From an uncultured Rikenellaceae bacterium (GTDB taxonomy: Bacteria; Bacteroidota; Bacteroidia; Bacteroidales; Rikenellaceae), in the NCBI GenBank assembly GCA_944326815.1, contig CALVFI010000010.1, positions 279,544 through 343,543 on the forward strand: 64,000 bases of DNA, in the 5' to 3' direction. The position numbers were made by a program, and so were the translations under genes. Below are positions 8,719 through 17,533 of the stretch, piece after piece. Position 1 is the first letter of the stretch, and each line of letters begins with the position of its first letter. The notes below the pieces were generated by a model. That model searched no databases. It was not told the origin of the DNA and worked only from the letters and a program-made list of their open reading frames with translations.

Positions 8719-11700
8719 CTATTCGTTGAGCTTGTAATTAATATCGCAGAAATAAGTTTCACAAGTGTATCCTTCGTAGAACCATCTTCCATCAGTATGC
8801 TGATAATTGTAGTGGAAGACCTCCGGCATAACGGAAATCAGGTATACAGATGCTGCATCAGCGGACAATTTACCGATCGGCTGGGCATCATAATAATAGG
8901 TCCCATTATTCCCGTCGGACACCATATTGACAGTATGCCAGCCAGCCGTAACGGTTACATTATCAACAACCGTCCAGCCATTATCACCCCATGTGCGAAC
9001 CACGGCATGATCCATCGTCGACTGATAGATCTGATCCTCCTCGACAACGTTCGTAATACCGAGCATCGGATAGGCCGCTTCATCAGAGATTGCATATTTC
9101 GACGAAGTCCAAAGTTCCGAACGGAAAGGCTTCTGGCTGGCAATCATCTGAGCATCGACCCAAATCTCACCGGAAACTTCCCATTTAGTCAACTTAGCCG
9201 GGTTAAATACTTCGAAATGACGGCCCTGCGTATTATAGAAATGTCCCTGATAAGCAGCCCCACGTCCTGCCTGGCTGGTACGATCGTCCAGTGTATATTT
9301 AAGCACATTCGTCTTGCCCTCGTAACTGGCAAGGAATTCTACGTCTGAAGGTTCATAGCGATCGGCTTTGGTAAAGGCATTCTGTGCATTTGCGAGCTCC
9401 CCTTTCAGGAAATTAGTTACGCAGAAATAAATAGAATTATAATCCCAAGCCGGATCGGCAGATGTAACGCGCATGTAAGGGGTATTCTGTCCTTCGTAGG
9501 TATTGTCTGCCAGTACACTGTATACACTCTCTTTCAGAGCCAACGGCCAGCTCTCCTGATACTTGTTCGTGCCGGTCATACCATCGGTCCCTGCAGGAAC
9601 AAGGAAATGAGCGGCGTTGAATGTGGGGATATTCCCTGTGACCGTATTGCCTTTAAAGGAAAGCGTAGCACTCCAGTTATCCGTGCTGAAAGGATTCATA
9701 TTATCAAAAGAACATCCTTCAATGGTAACACCTTCGGCGCAATTGAGATACAGACCCTTCCAATAGTCAATAAATTGACAATCCTTGACTGTCAAACCAC
9801 TTGCTCCCATAAAGTTTACGATAGCTTCGGGACGCGACTGACTGCCTTTATAAGCAATGACAAGGTTCTGAAGCGTTACGTCAACACCTTGCACTTCAAT
9901 TGCCTGTCGATTCTCTGCACCATTCCATTCAGAGGTGAGATTGCAGAGCGTAGCACCTTGTGCAACGTGCAACTTACCGGTGAAGACCGAAGAACCAGCA
10001 CCGTCCAATGTAACACCTGCCGGAATGGTCAATTCATCAGCGCAGGTCATGCCACTGGCCAAGATAGTCTCACCGGATTGAGCAGCCTGAAGCGCATCTC
10101 CTACAGTGTTGTAGGATACGCCGGTCGTCTGATTATAAACAGTAGCACAGAGGTCATTGACATAGAAGGTCTTGCTGCCACTGTAGACATTTACTTTCTG
10201 AAGATCATTGCCGAATTCGTTGTTCGACAGAAGTTCGTTGATAAATGTTTTTTCTGCTGCCGAAAGTCCGGAACCGTCTTCGGCGCCGGAGAACGCGGTC
10301 ATCTCTACACAGTCGGCAAACGTATTATCTTTAATGTTGTAAGTACCCATTTGAGCATTGGCCGATGGCAGTGCCTCGATCGAAATCGCCTGATTGAAGG
10401 TCGACCCGGTAATCGTCAACTCGCCATTTTCACCAAGCGGATTGATATAAGCCTGTACTTTTGCCGGTTCGAAGGTGCAGCCTTCGATGGTCAGTTTGCC
10501 GTTGAATGCGAAACATGTTACCAACGGACGCATACCCTCCTCGGCATTCTCTTGAGCAAATACACAATTCTTGAAAGTGGCCGATTCGACAAAATTAACC
10601 ATCACGCTGGTCTTGTCGCCTGCGATGTTACGGGCACCAAAGAACTGAACATTCTCAACCGTTGCATTGATGTCTGAAGCAAGATTCAGTGTACGAATCT
10701 TCGCCAGTGCCGTTTCATCAGCGCCTTTGATCGTCAGATCCTTATCCAGCATAATATCTTCATCTATAACGCCCCAGATATTGATCTCATCACCCTCGCT
10801 GGCAGCATCGATAGCAGCTTGAAGTGTAGTGAACTGTTCGCCAGTCGTCACATTCATTGCGCCGTTCATCACCACCGAATTTTCGTCTTCGAAGATCGGA
10901 TCAATCGTCACGTTAATCGTACCCTGTTTGGTCAGCAGATTACCCGATACGTTCGTGCGGTAGTTCCTGCGAATAGGAATATTTTTGAAGTTTTCGTTGG
11001 TCGTGATTTCGGTATCGTTCTTATAGAATGTCATCTTGAAATCAGCCAAATTAGCTTCATCAGGACTGGCCCAAATATAATCTACCGACAAATCTCCACT
11101 CTCATTCACCACAGTGGCCGTATATTCCACGCTCTTCGTATCCTGTGCAACCACTCCCGTTTTCGCATTGAACGTAGTAGGAACAGCAGTAAAGGCGACC
11201 TTAACTTTATTCGGCTTCAAGGTTTCATCGGGAATCATAGCCAGGTCAGCCGTTTTAACAACCAACTGTCCGAACGGACGTTTCAGGGTCACCGACTCCG
11301 AGAAAGAACCGTTAACCTCATAATTCGACAAGCAGTAGAAAAACGCATCGAACTCGTCGTTGTTACCGGTATATTCATCTTTTACCGTGATAGCGGTCAA
11401 ATCATCTATATCATAATGATCTCCGGCAGAGCAATCAGCCCAAAATACGAAATCATAGGTTTGCGAGGTAACCAAACGCAGATTGAACGTAGCCTGATTG
11501 TTTTGTACGGATACCGTTTGAGGCTCCCCGTAGGGTTGGTCATTTTTATAAACCTGCAGAATACAACGATCGATCTTTGAACCATCGCCAAAATCGGCTG
11601 CTGTTGCACGAGTTGGCACGCCACTCTGAGGGATGGTTACCGTGATTGTTTGGGCAGACGTCCCGGTATCTGAAATACCCGCCTCGTCTTTTGCACATGC

Positions 11701-11751
11701 CACCAAGGTTATGATCAACCCCAGCAACATAAAGTCTAATAATCTTTTCAT
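8719..11751 (-). CDS. Large surface lipoprotein: fimbrillin-like N-domain plus right-handed beta-helix
   Basis: 1010 residues. A lipoprotein signal ends at LVAC with lipidated Cys19, followed by AKDE, which resembles the acidic surface-export signal of Bacteroidetes lipoproteins. Residues about 30-290 have the DUF6562/fimbrillin-like pattern (DFVFWAD, LKRPFGQLVV, VPTTFNAKTG). Residues about 300-760 contain repeated short strands such as LTIKGA, FKNCVF, LTIEGCTF and VTIEGCSF, typical of a pectin-lyase-like parallel beta-helix, in two blocks each opened by a FTTLQAAIDAA or YNTVGDALQAA motif. The last 250 residues are an unassigned domain. VPTRAT (Arg48) could be an Arg-protease maturation site as in type V pili. 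As the last and largest gene of the operon it may be a tip or adhesin subunit; this is inference. Confidence 0.8.
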   Translation of the reverse strand: MKRLLDFMLLGLIITLVACAKDEAGISDTGTSAQTITVTIPQSGVPTRATAADFGDGSKIDRCILQVYKNDQPYGEPQTVSVQNNQATFNLRLVTSQTYDFVFWADCSAGDHYDIDDLTAITVKDEYTGNNDEFDAFFYCLSNYEVNGSFSESVTLKRPFGQLVVKTADLAMIPDETLKPNKVKVAFTAVPTTFNAKTGVVAQDTKSVEYTATVVNESGDLSVDYIWASPDEANLADFKMTFYKNDTEITTNENFKNIPIRRNYRTNVSGNLLTKQGTINVTIDPIFEDENSVVMNGAMNVTTGEQFTTLQAAIDAASEGDEINIWGVIDEDIMLDKDLTIKGADETALAKIRTLNLASDINATVENVQFFGARNIAGDKTSVMVNFVESATFKNCVFAQENAEEGMRPLVTCFAFNGKLTIEGCTFEPAKVQAYINPLGENGELTITGSTFNQAISIEALPSANAQMGTYNIKDNTFADCVEMTAFSGAEDGSGLSAAEKTFINELLSNNEFGNDLQKVNVYSGSKTFYVNDLCATVYNQTTGVSYNTVGDALQAAQSGETILASGMTCADELTIPAGVTLDGAGSSVFTGKLHVAQGATLCNLTSEWNGAENRQAIEVQGVDVTLQNLVIAYKGSQSRPEAIVNFMGASGLTVKDCQFIDYWKGLYLNCAEGVTIEGCSFDNMNPFSTDNWSATLSFKGNTVTGNIPTFNAAHFLVPAGTDGMTGTNKYQESWPLALKESVYSVLADNTYEGQNTPYMRVTSADPAWDYNSIYFCVTNFLKGELANAQNAFTKADRYEPSDVEFLASYEGKTNVLKYTLDDRTSQAGRGAAYQGHFYNTQGRHFEVFNPAKLTKWEVSGEIWVDAQMIASQKPFRSELWTSSKYAISDEAAYPMLGITNVVEEDQIYQSTMDHAVVRTWGDNGWTVVDNVTVTAGWHTVNMVSDGNNGTYYYDAQPIGKLSADAASVYLISVMPEVFHYNYQHTDGRWFYEGYTCETYFCDINYKLNE

Positions 11752-11797
11752 GCTTTTGTTTGTTAACTGGTTAATAGTTAATATTCAGATGTCTGAT

Positions 11798-12601
11798 CTA
11801 TTCAAAGGTTGCCGTCACATTGGTTTTGTAATTTGGCTCGAGAGCCAATACATCGAGCGTTTTTGTTACGCTACCTACGGTTACGGAAAGAGCCATATTC
11901 TGTGAAGACACAAACAAGAAATCCTCGCCCACGAGCGTTGACCCGCTTGAGGTATTTGGAAAGGGAAATGCTACCGTTTGCAGAGCAGATGATACACCGG
12001 TCAAAACATCGTAACAGGTGGGAACTCCCCGATATTCCACCGACACCGGATTTACACCGATGAACGGTTTATCATTTTGCACTGTCAGTTTAGCCAACGG
12101 ACGCCTGAGCGTAGCGCTGACTCCATTGCCTCCCTGCCACGATACATTCTTCAGCACACAAGCAAATGCATCCCTTTTACTACCGGGCATGTAAACTGTT
12201 TCGGCAAATGTCACCTGCCGCAAATTGGAGGTATTGTAATAATCCGGCCCGTAATCAGCCCAGAAAAGAAAATCATAAGTATTAGGAATCAATGCTATCT
12301 GGAATAGCGCCTCTGTCAGTGTGCCTGTTGTTGTTTTATGCAACACACAACGTGGTTCTGCATCGCACGTCCATACCTCGAAGGTATAGGTCAAAACGGA
12401 CGCATCAGTGGCCCGAGTAGCCGCATCGTCCTGAATAGCAAAAATACGCTGTGATTCGTTCACGAGTTCTCCCTGCGAACGGACAGAGATTATACCACCA
12501 ACAGGCTCAGCTTCCGGGAACATCGTCTGTTCTTTGCCACAACCGGCAAAAAAAATCGGAATAAAAAGTAAATAAAGTAGATTCTTCATTATCTTCATCA
12601 T
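11798..12601 (-). CDS. Fimbria-like lipoprotein (DUF6562-type), 267 aa
   Basis: A signal peptide ends in FFAGC with lipidated Cys21, so the protein is sent to the outer membrane. The mature part shares the pattern of its neighbours: YDFLFWADYG, ATLRRPLAKLTVQ, and VEYRGVPTCYDVLTG match the 1010-aa protein's DFVFWAD, LKRPFGQLVV and VPTTFNAKTG. AATRATDA (Arg63) is a candidate Arg-specific cleavage site. It sits 9 bp downstream of the 348-aa gene and 46 bp upstream of the beta-helix gene. It is probably a structural or adaptor subunit of a fimbria-like appendage, acting at the cell surface. The exact subunit role cannot be told from sequence. Confidence 0.75.
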   Translation of the reverse strand: MMKIMKNLLYLLFIPIFFAGCGKEQTMFPEAEPVGGIISVRSQGELVNESQRIFAIQDDAATRATDASVLTYTFEVWTCDAEPRCVLHKTTTGTLTEALFQIALIPNTYDFLFWADYGPDYYNTSNLRQVTFAETVYMPGSKRDAFACVLKNVSWQGGNGVSATLRRPLAKLTVQNDKPFIGVNPVSVEYRGVPTCYDVLTGVSSALQTVAFPFPNTSSGSTLVGEDFLFVSSQNMALSVTVGSVTKTLDVLALEPNYKTNVTATFE

Positions 12602-12610
12602 CGGGTTGCG

Positions 12611-13657
12611 TTACTCAGGGATTACAACATTGATTTCACCGTCGAATCCGGGATCTATACCAATGCCAGGAGTATATTCTTTGGTCAGAAACTCATCACG
12701 AATCACGGTCAGTTTACCCCGCACGATCGGGACATTGATTCCCTCGACACGGTTTAATACATTACCATCGCCATCACGCAAAGTCAAATTGACCGTCACA
12801 GCCGACTCTGTGCCATTGACGAAGACGTGGTCGCCGGCAAGGTGAGCCTCCTTGTCCGTAAGCGGTGTTATGTTACAATCGAACGATACTCCCAGACGAG
12901 CATCATTCGGTTTATTGGTATAGGCATTGAAACTGGAAGGGAAATAGGAAGCGTATTCCACAGAGACCTGTATAGAACTCAAATCAGGCGCATTTCCGAG
13001 CAAGTTATCCGCTATGGCCCCATAAGCTTTTGTATGATGCCGGGACAAGTTATCGAGAAACTTATCGATATCGGTCGTAATGAACTCTATTTGGGCCATT
13101 GGACGTTCGAGCGTTATGGCACACTCCGCCGTCTCATTCCAACGATCGCGATAACTCGTAAGGTCAACTTCCTTGCGGCCGACATAGGTATCTTTATGTT
13201 CCTCATCGCCAATGTAGTTCTCCGAATCGGGAATACAGATCGACGACAAAGAGTTTATCATATAATATTTATCCTCCGTAGAGCCTTTGTCCACATAATC
13301 GGCCCACACCACAATCTGGTATTTGGCTGCATGAAGAGGCAGGATGGTCTCTATGGCATGTCTGCCATCCGGAGCTTTGTCACAACACAGAATACGACGC
13401 TCGTCGGGAACGCCATCTATTTCATCGCGGAATACCTCCACGATCCAACGTACATGATAAGTTTCATCTGCATCTGTTGCTTTAGATTGTGAGAAAGCAT
13501 AAAGCTCAATCGAAGGATCGACCTCAAGCGAAAGATTCATTTGCACGAGCGTCGGATCAATCCCTTCGCCTTCAGGAAACTCCAACACAGTTTTATTACA
13601 GCCCGTAACCATCAGGACGAGCAGACTCACGATATATAGCACTGTTTTTTTCATCAC
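12611..13657 (-). CDS. Fimbria-like lipoprotein (DUF6562-type), 348 aa, possible anchor
   Basis: The signal peptide ends in MVTGC with lipidated Cys20. The fold pattern repeats that of the two downstream lipoproteins (YQIVVWADYV, ITLERPMAQIEFIT, YFPSSFNAYT). Where the others have a TRAT motif after the signal, this one has SKATDADE, so it may escape Arg-protease maturation. In P. gingivalis-type pili the uncleaved lipoprotein serves as the outer-membrane anchor (FimB/Mfa2), so an anchor role is possible. It follows the DUF3575 gene by 9 bp and is clearly in its operon. Function beyond surface location is inferred. Confidence 0.75.
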   Translation of the reverse strand: MMKKTVLYIVSLLVLMVTGCNKTVLEFPEGEGIDPTLVQMNLSLEVDPSIELYAFSQSKATDADETYHVRWIVEVFRDEIDGVPDERRILCCDKAPDGRHAIETILPLHAAKYQIVVWADYVDKGSTEDKYYMINSLSSICIPDSENYIGDEEHKDTYVGRKEVDLTSYRDRWNETAECAITLERPMAQIEFITTDIDKFLDNLSRHHTKAYGAIADNLLGNAPDLSSIQVSVEYASYFPSSFNAYTNKPNDARLGVSFDCNITPLTDKEAHLAGDHVFVNGTESAVTVNLTLRDGDGNVLNRVEGINVPIVRGKLTVIRDEFLTKEYTPGIGIDPGFDGEINVVIPE

Positions 13658-13666
13658 CTCTCCTGC

Positions 13667-14803
13667 TTATTTTCCAAATCTGTAAACCAAATTAACACCG
13701 ACCTTTGTGAGTCCCCAATAATCGTGCAAGACTCCTTTTTTGTAGCAGGCACCATTTGAGATATTATAATAAACATCGTACTTTGTATAGACATAACCTG
13801 CTCCGAGGGTGAATTCTGCAGCCCAGTGACCAGCGAAAGGCAATACATACCCATAGCTGATACCCGCACCATAGAAACCGTCCGCCGACTGGTAACGATT
13901 CTCTTTGTCGACCGAGATATTGAATGCCCCAATATTAAAATGCACTCCGAAAAAGTGCCCTTTCATCGGGTCCTCCATCCAATAACGGAGCTCAGGCTGA
14001 ACGGCCAGAAAGCGTAGGCAATAGCTTCGGGATACGGTATAGGGACTGTATATAATCGGCAGATCGAGTGAATAACGTTTCCCGAAACTGTATTCAACAC
14101 CGAGGTTGGCTACCGTAGCAGCCAAATAAGCCACATTTGTTTTAATAGCCCAACGATTGCGGGCAACATCTGGCTTGGAAAGTTCGTCATTGGCTTCACC
14201 TGCTGATGAGCTGACGGGGGATTGCTCCGGTTCAGGTTCCGGAATATCGGCCTTTTCTGAAACAGGATCCGATTGAGGCTGGGATGCTGTCCCTGAGATG
14301 GAATATAATTCTAACTTCTCTTCACTTTCAGAGATTGGGGTTGTTTCGATCTTTTCCCCCGCAGTACGACATAGATAGGCAATAGCCACCACGTCTTGTT
14401 GACCATTCCATCTTTTGACATAATTCGCAGTCCGGAAATGAGACTCCTTCACGGAATCCATTACAATAAAATAGGACTTAATTTGGTTGCTATGGTCTTT
14501 GGCAACCAGCATATTGGTCCCACGAGATGGCTCAGCATCCCAAAAACCTTTTACCCTGATTTTAACTCTTCCGGACTCAATTTCATTGCGACAAGTACGG
14601 ATCGAATGCGACAAATACGCAATAGCCTCTCTATTTCCTTTATAATTGTCTCGAAACAGACTATCTCCCAGAGCAAAACGAAAAATAGCCGTATCGCCAA
14701 CGACAAACTGCTCTGCAAATGAAACCGTAGATTGTCCTTTTACAACTCCACTAACTATCAGTAACAAAGGGAATAATACATATAATTTGTATCTAAATTC
14801 CAT
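13667..14803 (-). CDS. DUF3575 outer-membrane protein, first gene of the fimbria-like operon
   Basis: 378 residues with a cleavable signal peptide (ending near VVKGQS). Residues about 25-150 look like an OmpA-type C-terminal fold (ALGDSLF, KIRVKGFWD, RTANYVKRW). A Pro/Glu/Ser-rich linker (about 175-215) leads to a C-terminal beta-barrel-like DUF3575 domain (AIKTNVAYLAATVANLGVEYSF, then alternating aromatic strands, ending VYRFGK). DUF3575 proteins commonly open Bacteroidales fimbrillin operons, and this one is followed by three fimbrillin-like lipoproteins. Its ATG is 13 bp downstream of the left arm of the inverted repeat, so its transcription would depend on the switch segment. Confidence 0.82.
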   Translation of the reverse strand: MEFRYKLYVLFPLLLIVSGVVKGQSTVSFAEQFVVGDTAIFRFALGDSLFRDNYKGNREAIAYLSHSIRTCRNEIESGRVKIRVKGFWDAEPSRGTNMLVAKDHSNQIKSYFIVMDSVKESHFRTANYVKRWNGQQDVVAIAYLCRTAGEKIETTPISESEEKLELYSISGTASQPQSDPVSEKADIPEPEPEQSPVSSSAGEANDELSKPDVARNRWAIKTNVAYLAATVANLGVEYSFGKRYSLDLPIIYSPYTVSRSYCLRFLAVQPELRYWMEDPMKGHFFGVHFNIGAFNISVDKENRYQSADGFYGAGISYGYVLPFAGHWAAEFTLGAGYVYTKYDVYYNISNGACYKKGVLHDYWGLTKVGVNLVYRFGK

Positions 14804-14815
14804 AACCTGCCGATT

Positions 14816-14975
14816 TATTCGTTGGTATTTACACTTCGTATGATTAAAAGGAGAAATAAACCCTAATTATCAACAGTACAAAAATATCACAAAATGTTAA
14901 CTGCAAAAAAATAGGCGTTTTTTCTTGCATACTTATTAAGTATTTATTTAATTTGCAGTTAAATACCAACGAATA
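14816..14975. repeat. Putative invertible promoter segment with 16-bp inverted repeats
   Basis: TATTCGTTGGTATTTA (14816-14831) is an exact reverse complement of TAAATACCAACGAATA (14960-14975). The 128 bp between them are AT-rich, contain no gene, and carry a promoter on the minus strand. This layout, 16-bp arms about 130 bp apart just before a surface operon, is that of Bacteroidales phase-variable promoters flipped by site-specific recombinases. In the orientation given, the promoter points at the DUF3575 operon (ON). No recombinase gene is nearby. Inversion itself is inferred. Confidence 0.75.
14879..14907 (-). promoter_or_regulatory. Promoter inside the invertible segment, driving the surface operon
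   Basis: On the minus strand TTTG (14907-14904) is followed after 17 bp by TATTTTTG (14886-14879), a full match to TAnnTTTG with a slightly short spacer. Transcription would start near 14872 and cross the left repeat into the DUF3575 gene about 70 nt later. Confidence 0.6.
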
Positions 14976-15453
14976 TTCGTTGTATCGGTTCAGTCCATTG
15001 TTGGTCGCAAACTTCATGAAATCCGGACTGTTCTGAGCATGGCAGCAATATCCTTTGGGAGATGCCCTGTCCGATGGAAATCCTTCAAAATCAAATCCTC
15101 CAGTCGCATTTACTCCCATTATAAAAAGCCATAACTCCAGGTAGTCTATCACACATAAAATATATCCATTCCGAATCATCCCTAAGCGAATTATATATCC
15201 CTGCCTTGTTCGTAAATAAAACCATATTAACACCGATATATAAGAAAGGGACACTGACCAACGTACAAGAATATCGGGACAGAGAACAGCAGCCAGATAT
15301 CGTTCTCTCTATGTTCCAAGGTCATAACACACATCACCCGAAAGTAGGAAAAAGAATAAAAAAATCCCGAGAATTCGGTATTGTTCCACGCTGGGAAATA
15401 TCGTTACTTCGCTTCAACAAAACCATGTCTAAACAACAAAGAAAAAGAAAGTG
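14976..15453. other. 478-bp gap without a supported gene
   Basis: No convincing coding sequence, RNA or repeat is seen here. Short open frames on either strand lack family patterns. Directly before the flavodoxin, ATG at 15425 opens a nine-codon basic frame (MSKQQRKRK) whose TGA touches the flavodoxin start; it could be a leader but is more likely chance. Confidence 0.4.
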
Positions 15454-15951
15454 ATGATGATCGGAATTTTTTACGGAAGCACAACAGGCTCAACGGAAAC
15501 CATTGCACAAGAGATTGCCAAACATTTAAACGTAGCCGTCTCCGACATCCATAATGTCGCCAACACGCAAATCGAAGAAATCGCCCCCTACGACCTGCTA
15601 CTTCTGGGTTCCTCGACTTGGGGTTGTGGTGAACTGCAAGACGATTGGCTCGGATTCCTCGACATTCTAAAGACCAAAGACTTATCTAACAAAACAGTAG
15701 GTCTTTTCGGCTGTGGAGACAGTGCCTCTTATCCCGACACATTTTGCGACGCCGTCGGCCTGTTATACAAAAAGCTGCAGGAGACAGGTTGCAAGTTCGT
15801 CGGAATCTACCGGCCCGAAGGATACAATACGACCGACTCGCTCATCAGCATAGAGGGACAATTCGTCGGACTGGCCATTGATGAAAGCGAACCGGAAAAA
15901 ACCAAAGAACGAATTGCCGCCTGGTGTCGTCAAATTCAAACTGAAGAGTGA
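15454..15951 (+). CDS. fldA: Flavodoxin
   Basis: About 165 residues, long-chain flavodoxin length. FMN-phosphate loop GSTTGSTETIA near the N-terminus, then LLLGSSTWGCGELQDDW and LFGCGDSASYPDTFCDAVG, the classical FMN-contacting loops. It carries low-potential electrons, for example to or from pyruvate:ferredoxin oxidoreductase, in the cytoplasm. GTG 15451, ATG 15454 and ATG 15457 are alternative starts; the protein core begins MIGIFYGST. The stop overlaps the ATG of the DUF2023 gene by one base (TGATG), implying translational coupling. Confidence 0.95.
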   Translation: MMIGIFYGSTTGSTETIAQEIAKHLNVAVSDIHNVANTQIEEIAPYDLLLLGSSTWGCGELQDDWLGFLDILKTKDLSNKTVGLFGCGDSASYPDTFCDAVGLLYKKLQETGCKFVGIYRPEGYNTTDSLISIEGQFVGLAIDESEPEKTKERIAAWCRQIQTEE

Positions 15952-16307
15952 TGAGTGCCGAAGATTTTAACCGTTATGACTCACTGAAACTCTTCATGCA
16001 TCACATTTATGAGTTTCAGAAGGGGATTCGTAATTTAGTACTGTGCACCATGTGTCCGACATGTGCTACACTGGTATGCGACCGACTCAAGCGGCTGGGT
16101 ATCGGCTATCTGATGCAATCCGTCACAGACACCAAAGTGAATCTCTATTTCGGCTGCGACCATTGTCTCAACACAGTCCGGACATTTGTCCATAAGCCAC
16201 TCAACGAACTGACGCCCGAAGAGGATTTCATGCTCGGCACCATGCTCGGATACAACATCACACAACAGTGTGAACGCTACTGCAAACGAAAACAACAACT
16301 CTCCTGA
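15951..16307 (+). CDS. DUF2023 family protein
   Basis: 118 residues, small and Cys-rich: CTMCPTC, a later FGCDHC, and one Cys near the C-terminus in QCERYCKRK. The opening LFMHHIYEFQKGIRNLVLCT is the hallmark of DUF2023, a Bacteroidetes family of unknown function. The cysteine pairs suggest metal or Fe-S binding, unproven. Its ATG overlaps the flavodoxin stop, so it is made together with flavodoxin and may be a partner or regulator of it. Confidence 0.8.
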   Translation: MSAEDFNRYDSLKLFMHHIYEFQKGIRNLVLCTMCPTCATLVCDRLKRLGIGYLMQSVTDTKVNLYFGCDHCLNTVRTFVHKPLNELTPEEDFMLGTMLGYNITQQCERYCKRKQQLS

Positions 16308-16394
16308 TTCGGCACCGGAGAGGTGGTCCCGTCCCTACCCGGTCCGCATACGGTTGCCCGACGTGCAAGCCCGTCTCTTGAGACAGGAGTGCCG

Positions 16395-17336
16395 TCAACG
16401 CCCGGATTCGCTACCGGGCGTCTCTTTTGCCTGCTCTGCAAGCATCTGCTGACGGGACTTGCTTCGTGTGACGACATAAACCCCCGTAAATATCAACAAA
16501 GATGCGAATGCCTTAGTCCAACCGAATGATCCGAGACCAATGAGCACGGATACCCCCGTACCGACCACCGGCTGCACATAATTATACATACTGACAATCG
16601 TAGGACGAAGCGACTTCTGCCCCACCAATACAAGTATATAGGCAATAAAAGTCCCGAACAGCACGACATAAGCCGCTTCGAGCCACGCTGTCATCGACAG
16701 CGTTTGAGAAGGCAATGCCATGAGATCCCGATAGGCAAACGGCAAAAAGCAAACCGAAGCATAGGTAAACATCCACTTCATCAGAGTAAAAATGTTGTAT
16801 CGGGCAATCAACCCCTTAAAGATGGTCAGGTAACAGGCAAAACTGATCTGGGCAACGACACACAACAGATCGCCCCACACGTTGCCGCCCCCTGCCGTAC
16901 CGCGATGGTTGCTCAGAACGAGAATTAATGCACCCGCCGCACCGAGCACCACACCCGTCACCTTAGTCGGCGTAATGGGTTCCTTAAGAAAAAGAGCCGC
17001 CAGAACCATCGTGACAATCGGAAGCGAGGTGGTAATAATTGAAGCATCAACGGGCGAGGTAAGTGATAATCCAAAGACGAAAAGTCCCTGGTTGAAAACT
17101 ATGCAGAGCAGAGCAGCGAAAAAGAGCAACACCCGATCGCGTCCGGAGATTTTCTCCCGCGGGGCAAAAAGAGAACCGAGCCAAAAACATACGGCAGCTC
17201 CGGCCATACGCAGAATCGTCAATGAAAGGCTGGACATCCCGGCATCAAGCACCGACTTACCGATGGGAGACATCAGTCCCCACATACACCCTGCCCCCAG
17301 CAACGCCAAATGGGCTTTAACAACTTGCAACTTCAT
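16395..17336 (-). CDS. EamA (DMT superfamily) inner-membrane exporter
   Basis: 313 residues with ten hydrophobic segments in two EamA repeats. The first opens LALLGAGCMWGLMSPIGKSVL and has FNQGLFVFGLSLTSPVDASII; the second contains GDLLCVVAQISFACYLTIFKG and later YNYVQPVVGTGVSVLIG. This pattern matches drug/metabolite exporters of the EamA type; the substrate cannot be predicted. The upstream sequence has an unusually strong Shine-Dalgarno for this phylum (AAGGAGG, 8 nt before ATG) and a TATCTTTG -7 element at 17414-17407. It is divergent from the DHA2 pump. Confidence 0.88.
   Translation of the reverse strand: MKLQVVKAHLALLGAGCMWGLMSPIGKSVLDAGMSSLSLTILRMAGAAVCFWLGSLFAPREKISGRDRVLLFFAALLCIVFNQGLFVFGLSLTSPVDASIITTSLPIVTMVLAALFLKEPITPTKVTGVVLGAAGALILVLSNHRGTAGGGNVWGDLLCVVAQISFACYLTIFKGLIARYNIFTLMKWMFTYASVCFLPFAYRDLMALPSQTLSMTAWLEAAYVVLFGTFIAYILVLVGQKSLRPTIVSMYNYVQPVVGTGVSVLIGLGSFGWTKAFASLLIFTGVYVVTRSKSRQQMLAEQAKETPGSESGR
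16399..16428 (+). terminator. Probable terminator of the flavodoxin operon
   Basis: CGCCCGG (16399-16405) and CCGGGCG (16414-16420) form a 7-bp stem followed by TCTCTTTT. It overlaps the last codons of the convergent EamA gene. Confidence 0.5.
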
Positions 17337-17343
17337 CGACTTA

Positions 17344-17414
17344 ACCTCCTTCTAAACCTATTAAAACTAACCTTTCGCCTTCTCAGACTATTTTTGAACG
17401 CGGCTGCAAAGATA
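17344..17414 (-). promoter_or_regulatory. -7 element and strong ribosome binding site of the EamA gene
   Basis: Minus strand TATCTTTG (17414-17407) matches TAnnTTTG. Further down AAGGAGG lies 8 nt before the start codon; canonical Shine-Dalgarno sites are uncommon in Bacteroidetes. Confidence 0.55.
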
Positions 17415-17533
17415 AGGAAATATTCCAGAAGAGTCCATTCAACGATAAAAATCGCTCAAGACTAAAGCAGAGTAAGAAGATCGATTCTGTTGGCATTTTT
17501 TTTGTCTAATCCCAACAAACTATCTGTTCAAAG

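Noticed and set aside
9607..10677. 356-codon open frame on the plus strand
   Set aside because: Antisense to the beta-helix lipoprotein; no domain seen.
14844..15254. Possible 136-aa protein crossing the right arm of the inverted repeat
   Set aside because: Low-complexity hydrophobic sequence, crosses the switch segment, no family pattern; no recombinase motif (Arg/His/Tyr or Ser nucleophile) found.
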